Assembly (NCBI GenBank): GCA_004352715.1
Contig: SCFE01000109.1
Coordinates: forward strand, 981,800-1,045,799
Length of the DNA stretch: 64,000 bases
Direction of reading: 5' to 3'
Source of the DNA: Hofstenia miamia
Taxonomy: Eukaryota > Xenacoelomorpha > Acoela
Notes under the pieces: model-generated
What the model was told of the DNA's origin: nothing
What the model saw: the letters and a program-made list of their open reading frames with translations, nothing else
Database searches by the model: none
Position numbers and translations under genes: made by a program
Shown: positions 1-12,815 of the stretch, in pieces
Layout: every line of letters starts with the position of its first letter
Position numbering within the stretch: the stretch's first letter is position 1

Positions 1-1574
1 GATTTTGAAAAAAATATATATATACATATTTAATTAAGTAACATATTCAAGAAATGAAATGCATTTAAAAATTCGTCTTCTGCCATTGAAGAATTCCCAG
101 ATTTCCCATTCGTCAAGCTTTGATTGCTATCGACATAGTTACAGTTTCATTCTCTATTTTGCTTCACAGCTTTCCCAATTAGACCAAATATCAGTGGTAA
201 TAGTTTTTTTCACTAAATTTGAAATTGAAAGTAGACAATTTCTGAAATAAATAGGTATTAGCACTAAGAATAAATTATAACAGTATTTACAGTAAATTTG
301 TATAATCTCTCAAATGTTCATAACTAAAGTGGAAATCCATTACAAATTTACCTGAAGTATAAAATATCTGTTTGAATGAAGACCGTTAGATTATTAAATC
401 AATATGTTTGAATCAAATGAGATCAAAACAGGATTCAAGCATCATACTTCTAGACGGATTGATAGATTTGCATAAAACGTGATAATCATTCCATACATCT
501 TGTAGTGGCCATGCAATCAGAGTACAACCATGAACATTTCCTATTTTATCTAAGCATTTCATCATCATACCCTTGTGAAAGTCACAAATATCCTCTTCTT
601 TACAAAATGTATTTCAAGAGAAATTAGTTAGTAGACTTTAAAAATAATGTCATTAATGAAATTATTTATCATATTCTAGAAACACAAAGCCTATGATATA
701 TATAGATTTAATGTAATATATTAAATAATTTAAAAATATTGGTAGATATTCAAATTGAGAACAATATATATATATATATGAGTAGAGAAATTTTAGTTAA
801 CAAGAATTTTTATTTATATATAGAATATCTAATGGCATTTATAAGGTAAGATAGTATGCAAATAGAATCCTTGAATAAGAGTATATGGTCCCTCAATTCT
901 TTTCTGTCGATGATTTTTAAACGAAAACGCTTTGCGTGTTAAATGTTCTTATCAAAAAATAATATGTTCAAATTTATTAGAAAGGATAGTAATTGTGGCT
1001 TGATGGTACCGATCCTAAAAACATCCTATGCAAAGAATTAGCTTTCATTTCAATTTATAAATATATTAATACACATATGAATACATAATTAAATAAATAC
1101 ATATATGTGTATATATATATATATGTATATGTATGTGTATATTTAAATATTTAAATAGCCATGAAATATAGTAAGATGTATTATCATGGATTAAAAATTT
1201 TTACTAAATACATCTTTTCAAGATAACTAGGCATTTTTATTAGCGCATATATTAATCTTCTCCTCTCATATATTTCGGTTCTAAAAATAGACATGATACG
1301 TAATTTACGTAAACTCAAATTTATTGATTTCTTGAAGTTTCATTATGGTAATCTTGATAGCTAAAGTGGTGCAAATTATAGTGCATGTTTGTTGAAAATT
1401 CTTTGACCCTGCTATTTAGTAAAAATGAAGCAAATGAATTAGGCAGTGATAATCGGCTTTATTTGAAAATCACCAAACTGAAATGTTAAGAAGTTAAAAT
1501 AAATCCGGATTGGTTTGACCAAACTGATAAAACAACAAAAGCATTGGACATATACAATGCATTTACTAACTAAT

Positions 1575-1576
<2 letters not shown>
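1..1576. other. AT-rich noncoding stretch, no gene seen
   Basis: No open frame here looks protein-like and no transposon ends are visible. It contains short TA and TA/TG-rich runs around 763-779 and 1105-1140. Confidence 0.6.

Positions 1577-1613
<37 letters not shown>
1577..1613. repeat. (TA)n microsatellite at the left edge of duplicated block A
   Basis: A pure TA run directly precedes the first base of block A. A second TA run (8503-8542) precedes the other copy of A. Having the same kind of sequence at both left joints suggests recombination or misassembly through the microsatellite. Confidence 0.9.
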
Positions 1614-1615
<2 letters not shown>

Positions 1616-2419
1616 AATACAAATTTCGCCAGATATACTTTGCAAAATGGCAAAATGTGAAACCTACTGCTTTAATGAATCAATAAACTTAGCGATTTAA
1701 AACATTTGCACTGTGTCCACCCTCTAGATCCGCCCCAGTCTGTAGTTACTCATCGTTTATCACAAGAGAGTTACGTTATTTGTTAACATTTGTAAATAGG
1801 CAGAAAGTGTGGATTTCTGTTGATTTAAGTTTTGCTACCTTAGCTTCTATTTGCCTTTTGTTTTACTATTATAAATTTCCCCAACTGCTGATTCAATTAG
1901 CTTTATATTTAGCATTTTTCGGATAATAACTTTTTCTTAAATTGCCCCTATATTTATCGGTATTATATATATTTTATTTATATTTTGTTGATCACAATGA
2001 TCAACGCTTAGGTTATCACTCCGGGCGACAGGTAAGATAACCAGCTGCATTAAATGGTTAGTGGTTAAGCTTTTTAGTCTGGGTGATAGTAGGATTAGGT
2101 ATAAGGATGAGTACGGTTAGGAATCGCGGTTTGCATGTAGCTATAGATATTGTATTTTCTCTTATCTAAAATGAGCTGAGAGTTAGGTATGGGAAATGGT
2201 TCATCGCTTCGGCCGGAAGCCTTGGTTCTGTAAGAAGTTTGGATTAACTTGTTCTCTGAATATCTGTTATTGGAACTCATGGAATGAACATGTTTTTGTT
2301 TTCTCAATAGATAGAAGTACATAACTAATTAGTAGTTTTATCGATTCTTTGTTATTTCTTTAATAGAATGTTTGCTGAGTATGGCATACGCAGTAACCAC
2401 AAGTCCAGTATTCTACAAT

Positions 2420-2458
<39 letters not shown>

Positions 2459-3693
2459 TAGGGGTATTCCAAAATTTAGTCGGAATAGTGGATAAATGGT
2501 ATAAAAATAATTTTGATAGTAAAATTTAAATTACGTCATGCTCTTTCTTCATTTGAGTTTTACATAAGAGGGTTAAATAAGCAGTATGAAACGTGTCGTT
2601 TATTGTTGCAGCAAATATAGAATTTAATTATTGAGTTGCCACAAATATTCGAATTTGTTAGCCAAACAGGGAGAACGGCTGCCCCCACTTCTCTCTCAGC
2701 GCATCCAAAGCCCTCTCCCCTCTCGCCCCACCTATTATATCCCCATTTTCAAAAACTATCTAAGTTTTATGTGAATATTCAAATGAAAATATATTTCAGT
2801 GGTTGTCAAAGGTTAAAAATCCTTATATTCAAAATTTTCTATAACCCTTGAATGAAAGGTGTCTTAAAGAGACTAACACTTATAAATAGGACTAACAACA
2901 GTAAAAAAAACTCAAAATTGAAATAAAGGTCAATTTTGTCTAAATATTTAGAAATTTAATTGTTTTAATGCACATGCATGCATATTTTAAAAATTTTAAA
3001 GTCAAAATAAAGTCAAAAGTTTACAACATTTGGAATTAGGTTAAAAAATTGAAATTATCTTTGCGATCAAATTTGTAGGTCAAATTTTTTGGGAGAGAAA
3101 TATTTATGAATGATATTCATAAAAAGATATTAAAACCATGTAATTGAAAAAATTAACAACATTTATCAATTGTAAAAGATTTATTAGTTTTGCATTAAAT
3201 TGTAAACAAAAGTTTAAGTAGGAGGAAGCCTCTACCTCTAAACCTTGACCCTCATTTCCAATTCATTTATAGCTTTTAAAAATATAAATTACTTTATTAC
3301 AAAAACATGAAAAAATATCATTGCACAATTTTTAACTATTAAAATAGAGATAAGTTGGAGCAAGCATTTAATTACTATATTTTAATTAGACTCGTGAAAT
3401 GCTTTGAGTGTGAATGAACATCAATACATCTTTAGTTTTAATAAGAAACTACACGTGTAGCGAAAATACTAAGTTTAAGACGTATTTATTTCAACACTTT
3501 TTTGTTTATTTTTTTAATTTTCATGATTAGTGCCGTAGCTTTGTTTTCTACTTGTCTTATTGTATATATTTGTTTAACTTTGTAAATATGTATATACATT
3601 AAAATATGTAATATTGTATACTTTTGCAAATTTGTAAGTATGTGCAATGTAAGAACTGTTAATAAAGGCTATTAAGCTATATTACATGACTTA

Positions 3694-4000
3694 ATGAATA
3701 ATCGGTGCAATTGGTTCATTAAATCTTACAAAATATGGATTGTTGAAAATGGGAAGTGCTCTCCTGCTTCCATGGAAGGCTTCTTTTCAATGCTAAAAAG
3801 CATGCTTAGGACAGTAAAAATTCGAAGCATAATATGCAGTCCTATAGATATATATAGACTTAAACCAAACTGCTTTTGTACCTTTGAAGTTACAAACCAT
3901 TTTGTCCTCCATTAGGAAATTTAGTAATCCAGGAATTCGCCTTGCTTGTTATTTTGGAAAAAATTATGATAGGAATTATTCTGTGTTTGAAATACCTTAA
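3694..4000 (+). pseudogene. Unidentified decayed coding fragment (copy in block A)
   Basis: A 73-residue open frame begins MNNRCNWFIKSYKIW and contains SMEGFFSMLKSMLR. It stops at 3913-3915, but a second frame, overlapping its end, carries on with protein-like residues (SSIRKFSNPGIRLACYFG) and stops at 3998-4000. This pattern suggests one frameshift in a former coding sequence of about 100 or more residues. I do not recognise the family. A transposase C-terminal piece is possible but unproven. The same sequence is at 10626-10932. No upstream exon or transposon end could be tied to it. Confidence 0.35.
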
Positions 4001-4689
4001 GATAAGATATCAACAGTTCTGAATGCAAAAAATAATAAAATTCTGCCAATATGAACTCTTAGGATAAAAAAAGAGTCTAAGTCTCATAGCAAAAGCAACT
4101 AGCCAAAGCTATTTAGTCCTCTGTCAATAGCAATAGACCACACAAGTTCCGTACAGCATGTCGTGCAGAAAGTATGACGTCACCGGGGATAGATGAGATG
4201 ATTCTTTATCCAGGGATGTCCTTACTTTTGCGATAGCATTATTTTGTGACTGCTGGGTTTTTAAAAATTCTTTAAAGAAAACCTCACAAATTTTAGACAA
4301 TGTCTATGGTGCTTAGGGTAATTTTGTTTATGTCTTGCATCTAGACATTGAACAAAATCGAATAATAAAGAATGCTCAATTTCAGAAGTAAATATAAACT
4401 TTACAAAAGGTCACCTTTCACAAAATATTAACCCATTTTCTTTTGTGCATTGCGAAATACTGCAACTTAGGACTTGAAAAGAAAATTGTCCTCTAAGGAT
4501 AAAACAAACTGAATTTTGAGTATCATCCATGTCATAAATTTTTAGTGCCTGCGCATGTAAAAAGTTTAAGTCATGCCTACTCATTTAAATAATTGCATAA
4601 GCTAAAATGTATGCATGCTAATTTTGAAAATTGAAGGAAAGCACAAATTATAATTGGCAAGACTATTCAGAGTCAGTGATAGTGCGTGG

Positions 4690-4970
4690 ATATTTTCTAA
4701 AAAAAATTAAGGTATTTTAGCTTTCGTGATATGGGTCAGTGCTTCTATAGTACAAGATGGGTCTGTTGATGTTTCTCAAGGAAAATAATTTCTCTATAGG
4801 AATTAATAATCTGAGAAATATTATCTTCACTTTCTGGGGCATGAAATTTGCAATGTCAATACATTAGTGAGAAAATCAAATAATAGATTTTGTTATCACC
4901 CACAAAAGCATCTACGGTCAATCCCTGCCTGGAAGGTTTTGTCAGACATTTCACTGATCTAACAATTTTC
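4690..4970. repeat. Dispersed repeat family, partial copy
   Basis: The segment around TTTAGCTTTCGTGATATGGG recurs in diverged form at 21520-21610. The following part (AATCTGAGAAATATTATCTTC onward) recurs at 12250-12415. The copies differ by many substitutions, so these are old dispersed copies rather than part of the recent A/A' duplication. Confidence 0.7.
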
Positions 4971-5151
4971 CGTTATCAACAGAGTTTTTATAATATTTGA
5001 TGCTCGCATAATTTTCTACGATAAACATATTTTTAATTGCTGGATTTCATTAATACAATTATAAATATTAAAATTTCTATGGATCACAATTTGTTGTTTT
5101 CACAAATTAATCAAATCGCAATGTATGCTTTTAAGCTGCTGCCATATTGCC

Positions 5152-5216
5152 TTCGGATCAATATATATATATATATATATACAATTATATATATATATAT
5201 ATATATATAAAAGAAT
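5152..5216. repeat. TA-rich patch replacing unique sequence of block B
   Basis: In copy 2 the corresponding 64 bases (15652-15715) are ordinary unique sequence. Here they are replaced by CTTCGGATCAAT, TA repeats and AAAAGAATTC. The same two flanking motifs surround the TA array at 12073-12146 in segment C, so the patch looks borrowed from that locus or from a relative of it. Confidence 0.75.
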
Positions 5217-6234
5217 TCAATGAAAGCGATCCATTTAATTTTGGTATGATCTAATAAAAATTAGCCATAAAAGTTCTGAAATGATGATAGTATTATATCT
5301 AAAAAAGATAAACATTGTTTGTTACTAAAGATAATAACTACACATTTTCAACGCATACTAGCAAAAAATAGAATAATAGTGTTCCTAAGTGTTTGGCAAA
5401 AAAAAACAATATCTTAAATAGAGTGCATTTGAATATCAAAGTCATTAACATATTTCAATGAATATTACAAAAACAGCTTGAATAAATTTCAAAATTCTTA
5501 TATCATTTTCAGAGATCCATTTAAACATTAAGTATGTTACTCCTTGAAACAAGAAGCAACGCCTTTTAAGACATTTAATGTCAATATTTCCCTGATTATT
5601 TGACTAGACTGTTTATTATCACATGATATCTGAGACAAATTTCTGCGTCTTTCTTAAAGCAATTGCGGTTTCTTAATATTGTGAAGTTCTTATGATTGGA
5701 AGTTAGACATTTGCAGCAGCACACATTTTAAGTCGATCCCATATTTAGTTCTGGTCGAGATCAAATAGCTTTTTTCACTGTGCTGCTAGTCTCAGTTTCA
5801 TAGAGTTACTTCTGATCATGAACTTCAAGAAAATACGGAAAACAACAAATATTATCAAGTTAAATATGAAATCCAGAATTTTGCTCCTGATATCGAAATT
5901 TGTGATCTTTGATGTGACACTGCTCACGTAGAAATATTTATTACTTAATTGTATGTGCCAAGATTCCTCGCAACTGTTGTAATTTTCTGGACTACTTCGT
6001 TACTTAGTAGAATTATTGGACTAATCTCATAATTATAGTATTATTAAGCGTCATAACTTTAACAAGGGCTTTGCCAACATTGCAATTCCTTCTCTAATGG
6101 CTGAACTGAGTTTACTGAGACTGTTAACACAACTGAGAAATAGCAAAGTAATTATGGGTTAATCAATAGATCTAGAATTAAGCCCTGGCTCTATGTAACA
6201 AATAAATATTTACCTTAACCTGCCTATCATCCAT

Positions 6235-6365
6235 TTTAATGAACTGTTTTTTCACATTTACAAAGAAATTTCTCCAAACCTATTAGAAAACTCGAAAATC
6301 GTAATGCATGGACAGGTCTATTGGAGAACATGCTTTAATGCAATTGTAGAATCATCACCCAGGCC
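6235..6365. repeat. Dispersed repeat family, first part (split copy)
   Basis: GAACTGTTTTTTCACATTTA onward is similar to 20930-21050 and 40805-40930. The next section of the repeat is found only at 7640-7905, so about 1.28 kb interrupts this copy. The same arrangement is repeated in B' (16734-16865 and 18140-18405). Confidence 0.6.
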
Positions 6366-7639
6366 AAGATGTGCATTAATTCAGACTCATTTACTGACAT
6401 TGAACTACAGTTTCTTTCAAGCAGGGTAATGTCTAATTAACTTAACTTTCGTTGTCTCATGTACACTGTTTCTCTATCTTTATACTAAACTATATTTAGC
6501 ATCCATATAAGTTAAGAGTAACAAGTAACGGCCATGGTTTAGTTAACTGTATGAGAGAGACTCCAGTTAACAATGGGCCCACTGCCCGAAGCGGTATCTG
6601 ATCAAGAAGCTATCCACCAAGCTGCAACAGAGTGAGGTTCCATCCATCGATCGATCAACTCAGCTCATTCTCAAGGAACTATATTTATTAGGTGTACCCT
6701 AACTATGTGATAATAAAGAAATGACACTATTCGACTTAATAGCTCATTCTCGTTAATGTGTAACCGAAACAATATAATTACGCAACCTTTCAGTGACACT
6801 AACTGCTGATTATAAAAACTAGTTAATAAATAAAGCAGCAGTTCCCTACCTTACATATAGTAACAATTTAATAAAATCACTGAGTACTGACACTAGCTGC
6901 GACGAAATAAAGAGTTAAAAGCTATCTACAGATGATAGCAGCTTCGTAACCTACGGTAAAAACTAGATGTAAAATAATATATACAAGGCCATTTTCAGTC
7001 TCGGTTTGGGTCTAATACTGTTAGTAATTTGGATCTAAAATAAGATAATTAATAACTAACATTCCTAAAGTTGGCGATCTCGCCTTATTGCGAATTTGTT
7101 ACTATATGTAGCTCCGCAAGCAATCGATAGCCAGCTAGGCAATAAGTAAAAAAACTCTTACACCTATACATAACTTAAATGTTTGATCCGATCTAGGCAA
7201 CAACCATTCTAATCCCTCGCAACAGCCTATTGATCGTTACAAACATGAAATGCCTAGCTACGCATTTTAATAAATAATCAAACCGCTAAAAGATAAGTGA
7301 GTAATAAGGATTTTATTCTCTATCAACCTTTCTTTTTACATGTTGCATATTTATAGCAAAGATTTATAAACATATTTATCATTAAACAAATACCTGTCAC
7401 CAGTTTTGTGTTGCCAACGTAGAAAAAGTTCTGCGTTAATATGGCGGTGTCAAAATCGACGTGGAGCTTTATTGTCCACATGTGATTTGCCAAAAGTTAA
7501 GGTGACAAATAATTGTTTTACAAAATCATTTACAAATTCAAATCACATGACTTGGTTTTTTGTTAATTCAATCAAGTACAAAATTAATGAAATCAATTGA
7601 TGTATGATTCGATCTTAGTTTCTCTTCTGTAATTTTGTT
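6366..7639. other. Noncoding stretch interrupting the dispersed repeat
   Basis: I see no convincing gene. A 64-residue open frame at 7406-7600 has no recognisable motif and is the same in the B' copy simply because the block is duplicated. Confidence 0.5.
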
Positions 7640-7905
7640 CTTTGTTGGATTATGCTACACAATGTTGAAAATTTCTATTAAGCGTATTACTGTAGCTGAA
7701 GTTGAGGTAAATAATAAAAATTTTTCCTTGAAAATTTCTAATTTTTGAAAAAATTAAATTCTCTCCATGACTAATATTCAAGTATTTCTAAAGTTTTGAG
7801 TTCATGGAAGCAACAAAGAACTTTGACTGTTTTTTGATCAATGGAAAGATATCTCAAACCCATTGAGGAGTGCTGTGCACAAATGCAGTCTAAGGTTAAT
7901 TTTCA
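7640..7905. repeat. Dispersed repeat family, second part
   Basis: The sequence from TTGAAAATTTCTATTAAGCG through GTTTTGAGTTCATGGAAGCA is a diverged match to 21040-21240 and to 40975-41070. It lies just upstream of the receptor's first coding exon, so it belongs to the 5' intron or flank of that gene. Confidence 0.6.
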
Positions 7906-8153
7906 TTGCCTGTTACCTGCATCGCTGTAGAAATTATTTATGCATTTGTAGGCATTTTCACTACTTCAGCGTGTAATTTCGGTTCAATGTTATAACACTG
8001 AAAAATATTTGTAATACATTTCCCAAATTTTGTTGACAAAGTGAAAGCAAATTCTTAAAATCTATTTGTCAACGAATGGCGGCTTAAAGCAAATCACAAT
8101 CAATAATTTGAACAACATGAATAAATATTTGTGAAATTTAATCTGTTTTTCAG

Positions 8154-8415
8154 GAATAATCTTTCCGATATTCTTACAACCAATCAAAATGCTTCAAAAA
8201 AATTACTATTAATATGAGGAATTGTAGCATTCAACCACATAATGTAATGAATTCGACTAGAGCTTGCATATATGGCTGGGAAGAAGAGCTTATTTATCTT
8301 GCTACAGGGTGGTACACTCTTATATTTTCCTTCGTTGGCATTCTAACCAATATTTTAAGCTTCATCACAATTTATTCAATGAAAGTAAACAATTCAGCGA
8401 CAATATATATTCAAG
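8154..8415 (+). CDS. 7TM receptor (rhodopsin class), first coding exon, copy 1
   Basis: The exon encodes the extracellular N-terminus, TM1 and the first intracellular loop of a G-protein-coupled receptor. The start is ATG 8214. An in-frame TAA at 8157-8159 just inside the exon rules out an earlier start. Two possible N-glycosylation sites (NCS, NST) precede TM1, whose core is TLIFSFVGILTNILSFI with the class-typical GxxxN. A strong acceptor (CTGTTTTTCAG) ends at 8153, so a 5'UTR intron is implied. The donor CAAG|GTACAG gives coding to 8415 in phase 1. A seven-codon upstream ORF (8189-8212) ends one base before the start. The exon is duplicated at 18653-18914, which is nearer the last exon; this copy is therefore probably an orphan or an assembly duplicate. 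Confidence 0.7.
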
Positions 8416-8500
8416 GTACAGTTAACATTTGACTTTCAATTTTTGAGCTTTTTTATGGACGCTAAGTTTTCTTTGTTTTTTAAAATCTGTATTTTTAAAA

Positions 8501-8502
<2 letters not shown>

Positions 8503-8542
<40 letters not shown>
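8503..8542. repeat. (TA)n joint between block B and block A'
   Basis: A pure TA run separates the end of B from the start of A'. It is a likely crossover or misjoin point. Confidence 0.9.
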
Positions 8543-8544
<2 letters not shown>

Positions 8545-9351
8545 TCAAATACAAATTTCGCCAGATATACTTTGCAAAATGGCAAAATGTGAAACCTACT
8601 GCTTTAATGAATCAATAAACTTAGCGATTTAAAACATTTGCACTGTGTCCACCCTCTAGATCCGCCCCAGTCTGTAGTTACTCATCGTTTATCACAAGAG
8701 AGTTACGTTATTTGTTAACATTTGTAAATAGGCAGAAAGTGTGGATTTCTGTTGATTTAAGTTTTGCTACCTTAGCTTCTATTTGCCTTTTGTTTTACTA
8801 TTATAAATTTCCCCAACTGCTGATTCAATTAGCTTTATATTTAGCATTTTTCGGATAATAACTTTTTCTTAAATTGCCCCTATATTTATCGGTATTATAT
8901 ATATTTTATTTATATTTTGTTGATCACAATGATCAACGCTTAGGTTATCACTCCGGGCGACAGGTAAGATAACCAGCTGCATTAAATGGTTAGTGGTTAA
9001 GCTTTTTAGTCTGGGTGATAGTAGGATTAGGTATAAGGATGAGTACGGTTAGGAATCGCGGTTTGCATGTAGCTATAGATATTGTATTTTCTCTTATCTA
9101 AAATGAGCTGAGAGTTAGGTATGGGAAATGGTTCATCGCTTCGGCCGGAAGCCTTGGTTCTGTAAGAAGTTTGGATTAACTTGTTCTCTGAATATCTGTT
9201 ATTGGAACTCATGGAATGAACATGTTTTTGTTTTCTCAATAGATAGAAGTACATAACTAATTAGTAGTTTTATCGATTCTTTGTTATTTCTTTAATAGAA
9301 TGTTTGCTGAGTATGGCATACGCAGTAACCACAAGTCCAGTATTCTACAAT

Positions 9352-9390
<39 letters not shown>

Positions 9391-11983
9391 TAGGGGTATT
9401 CCAAAATTTAGTCGGAATAGTGGATAAATGGTATAAAAATAATTTTGATAGTAAAATTTAAATTACGTCATGCTCTTTCTTCATTTGAGTTTTACATAAG
9501 AGGGTTAAATAAGCAGTATGAAACGTGTCGTTTATTGTTGCAGCAAATATAGAATTTAATTATTGAGTTGCCACAAATATTCGAATTTGTTAGCCAAACA
9601 GGGAGAACGGCTGCCCCCACTTCTCTCTCAGCGCATCCAAAGCCCTCTCCCCTCTCGCCCCACCTATTATATCCCCATTTTCAAAAACTATCTAAGTTTT
9701 ATGTGAATATTCAAATGAAAATATATTTCAGTGGTTGTCAAAGGTTAAAAATCCTTATATTCAAAATTTTCTATAACCCTTGAATGAAAGGTGTCTTAAA
9801 GAGACTAACACTTATAAATAGGACTAACAACAGTAAAAAAAACTCAAAATTGAAATAAAGGTCAATTTTGTCTAAATATTTAGAAATTTAATTGTTTTAA
9901 TGCACATGCATGCATATTTTAAAAATTTTAAAGTCAAAATAAAGTCAAAAGTTTACAACATTTGGAATTAGGTTAAAAAATTGAAATTATCTTTGCGATC
10001 AAATTTGTAGGTCAAATTTTTTGGGAGAGAAATATTTATGAATGATATTCATAAAAAGATATTAAAACCATGTAATTGAAAAAATTAACAACATTTATCA
10101 ATTGTAAAAGATTTATTAGTTTTGCATTAAATTGTAAACAAAAGTTTAAGTAGGAGGAAGCCTCTACCTCTAAACCTTGACCCTCATTTCCAATTCATTT
10201 ATAGCTTTTAAAAATATAAATTACTTTATTACAAAAACATGAAAAAATATCATTGCACAATTTTTAACTATTAAAATAGAGATAAGTTGGAGCAAGCATT
10301 TAATTACTATATTTTAATTAGACTCGTGAAATGCTTTGAGTGTGAATGAACATCAATACATCTTTAGTTTTAATAAGAAACTACACGTGTAGCGAAAATA
10401 CTAAGTTTAAGACGTATTTATTTCAACACTTTTTTGTTTATTTTTTTAATTTTCATGATTAGTGCCGTAGCTTTGTTTTCTACTTGTCTTATTGTATATA
10501 TTTGTTTAACTTTGTAAATATGTATATACATTAAAATATGTAATATTGTATACTTTTGCAAATTTGTAAGTATGTGCAATGTAAGAACTGTTAATAAAGG
10601 CTATTAAGCTATATTACATGACTTAATGAATAATCGGTGCAATTGGTTCATTAAATCTTACAAAATATGGATTGTTGAAAATGGGAAGTGCTCTCCTGCT
10701 TCCATGGAAGGCTTCTTTTCAATGCTAAAAAGCATGCTTAGGACAGTAAAAATTCGAAGCATAATATGCAGTCCTATAGATATATATAGACTTAAACCAA
10801 ACTGCTTTTGTACCTTTGAAGTTACAAACCATTTTGTCCTCCATTAGGAAATTTAGTAATCCAGGAATTCGCCTTGCTTGTTATTTTGGAAAAAATTATG
10901 ATAGGAATTATTCTGTGTTTGAAATACCTTAAGATAAGATATCAACAGTTCTGAATGCAAAAAATAATAAAATTCTGCCAATATGAACTCTTAGGATAAA
11001 AAAAGAGTCTAAGTCTCATAGCAAAAGCAACTAGCCAAAGCTATTTAGTCCTCTGTCAATAGCAATAGACCACACAAGTTCCGTACAGCATGTCGTGCAG
11101 AAAGTATGACGTCACCGGGGATAGATGAGATGATTCTTTATCCAGGGATGTCCTTACTTTTGCGATAGCATTATTTTGTGACTGCTGGGTTTTTAAAAAT
11201 TCTTTAAAGAAAACCTCACAAATTTTAGACAATGTCTATGGTGCTTAGGGTAATTTTGTTTATGTCTTGCATCTAGACATTGAACAAAATCGAATAATAA
11301 AGAATGCTCAATTTCAGAAGTAAATATAAACTTTACAAAAGGTCACCTTTCACAAAATATTAACCCATTTTCTTTTGTGCATTGCGAAATACTGCAACTT
11401 AGGACTTGAAAAGAAAATTGTCCTCTAAGGATAAAACAAACTGAATTTTGAGTATCATCCATGTCATAAATTTTTAGTGCCTGCGCATGTAAAAAGTTTA
11501 AGTCATGCCTACTCATTTAAATAATTGCATAAGCTAAAATGTATGCATGCTAATTTTGAAAATTGAAGGAAAGCACAAATTATAATTGGCAAGACTATTC
11601 AGAGTCAGTGATAGTGCGTGGATATTTTCTAAAAAAAATTAAGGTATTTTAGCTTTCGTGATATGGGTCAGTGCTTCTATAGTACAAGATGGGTCTGTTG
11701 ATGTTTCTCAAGGAAAATAATTTCTCTATAGGAATTAATAATCTGAGAAATATTATCTTCACTTTCTGGGGCATGAAATTTGCAATGTCAATACATTAGT
11801 GAGAAAATCAAATAATAGATTTTGTTATCACCCACAAAAGCATCTACGGTCAATCCCTGCCTGGAAGGTTTTGTCAGACATTTCACTGATCTAACAATTT
11901 TCCGTTATCAACAGAGTTTTTATAATATTTGATGCTCGCATAATTTTCTACGATAAACATATTTTTAATTGCTGGATTTCATT
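8543..11983. repeat. Duplicated block A', copy 2
   Basis: This is the second copy of 1611-5051, in the same orientation. Homology stops abruptly after GGATTTCATT at 11983, where segment C begins; in copy 1 the same point continues into block B. It includes a repeat of the dispersed-family piece at 11620-11903. Confidence 0.93.
10626..10932 (+). pseudogene. Unidentified decayed coding fragment (copy in block A')
   Basis: This is the same sequence as 3694-4000: a 73-residue frame containing SMEGFFSMLKSMLR, followed by a frameshifted continuation that stops at 10930-10932. The family is not recognised. Confidence 0.35.
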
Positions 11984-12072
11984 TAGACCGTTTTTAGAGT
12001 GAAAAATATAATCGATAAAAATTCGTCATTATTAGACAACAATTTCATATATATGTTTGTAATGTGAGATAG

Positions 12073-12091
12073 GTTCACTTCGGATCAATGT

Positions 12092-12136
<45 letters not shown>

Positions 12137-12147
12137 AAAGAATTCCT
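12073..12147. repeat. (TA)n array with CTTCGGATCAAT / AAAAGAATTC flanks
   Basis: The flank motifs on both sides of this TA array are shared with the patch at 5152-5216, linking the two places. Confidence 0.8.
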
Positions 12148-12244
12148 AAATATAATATTAGTTTATTAAAAATTGATAATAAGTGAAAATATTATTATAT
12201 AAATGATTGAATTTACACAATTTTTTTCTAAAATCATATTATTA

Positions 12245-12420
12245 GGTTCATTTAACAATCTGAGAAACATTATCTTCAATTTCTCGCGTATGAAAGTTGC
12301 AATGTTAATACATTGCTGAGAAAATCAAATAATAAATTATGACGTTTTGTTATCACCTACAAAAGTACCTAGGATCAATTCCTGCCAGGAAAGTTTTGTC
12401 TGACATTGCACTATTACATA
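12245..12420. repeat. Dispersed repeat family, partial copy in C
   Basis: It is a diverged direct copy of 4794-4970 (and 11725-11903), recognisable by GAGAAAATCAAATAATA and the following GTTTTGTTATCACC. Confidence 0.7.
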
Positions 12421-12689
12421 TTTTGTTGTTGATCTCTTAAAGAACTTGCAAGAATTTTCAAAAATTTTATTCACGAAGTCCATTTTTCAATAGAAAAATT
12501 GGAAGTTTCAAACACGTTTTACAACACAACTTATTAATCTATAAAACCATCTATGATGATTAACCCTTCTTGTTTAGATCACAATATTTCATTTTGCTTT
12601 AAAGTATGTATTGAACTTGCAATTTGAATTATCGCACAACTCTTACTTGAACAAATCAATTTAGGTTTCCTCCGCTTAGTGATGTGCAA

Positions 12690-12815
12690 TTACCTTTAAA
12701 CAGCCAGGGGATTTTTGAAAAATTGTCATGATCCTATAAAAAAAATTTTAAACGTTTATAACTCAAAAACTATTAAGAGTGTGCTCAATCTGAAAACACC
12801 ACATGTTAGAGGACT
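12690..12815. repeat. Dispersed repeat family, inverted piece
   Basis: ATTTTTGAAAAATTGTCATG and the following bases match the reverse complement of 21215-21345. The open frame at 12715-12915 is only repeat sequence read through and shows no protein motif. Confidence 0.65.

Larger units (their letters stand above)
1611..5051. repeat. Duplicated block A, copy 1 (about 3.44 kb)
   Basis: This block recurs at 8543-11983 with a constant offset of 6932 bases from end to end, so there is no net insertion or deletion. Even the interrupted TA array (2420-2459 versus 9352-9391) has the same length. Stretches compared by eye were identical. The block carries a decayed open frame at 3694-4000, a pyrimidine-rich patch near 2680-2730, and part of a dispersed repeat family at 4690-4970. 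It holds no recognisable host gene. Identity including microsatellite length implies either a very recent duplication or the same sequence assembled twice. Confidence 0.93.
5052..8499. repeat. Duplicated block B, copy 1 (about 3.45 kb), with receptor exon
   Basis: It matches 15552-18998. The offset is 10500 for 5052-5151 and a constant 10499 from 5217 to 8499. It contains the first coding exon of the 7TM receptor and two separated pieces of an old dispersed repeat. Block B directly follows block A here, whereas in the second copy the 3.57-kb segment C lies between them. Confidence 0.93.

Noticed and set aside
2095-2322. 75-residue minus-strand frame, also at 9027-9254
   Set aside because: No domain. 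It is duplicated only because block A is duplicated, and sequence preservation is not evidence of coding.
2636-2851. 71-residue frame in a pyrimidine-rich patch, also at 9568-9783
   Set aside because: The composition is low complexity and there is no motif.
7406-7600. 64-residue frame, also at 17905-18099
   Set aside because: No motif or splice context; repeated only with block B.
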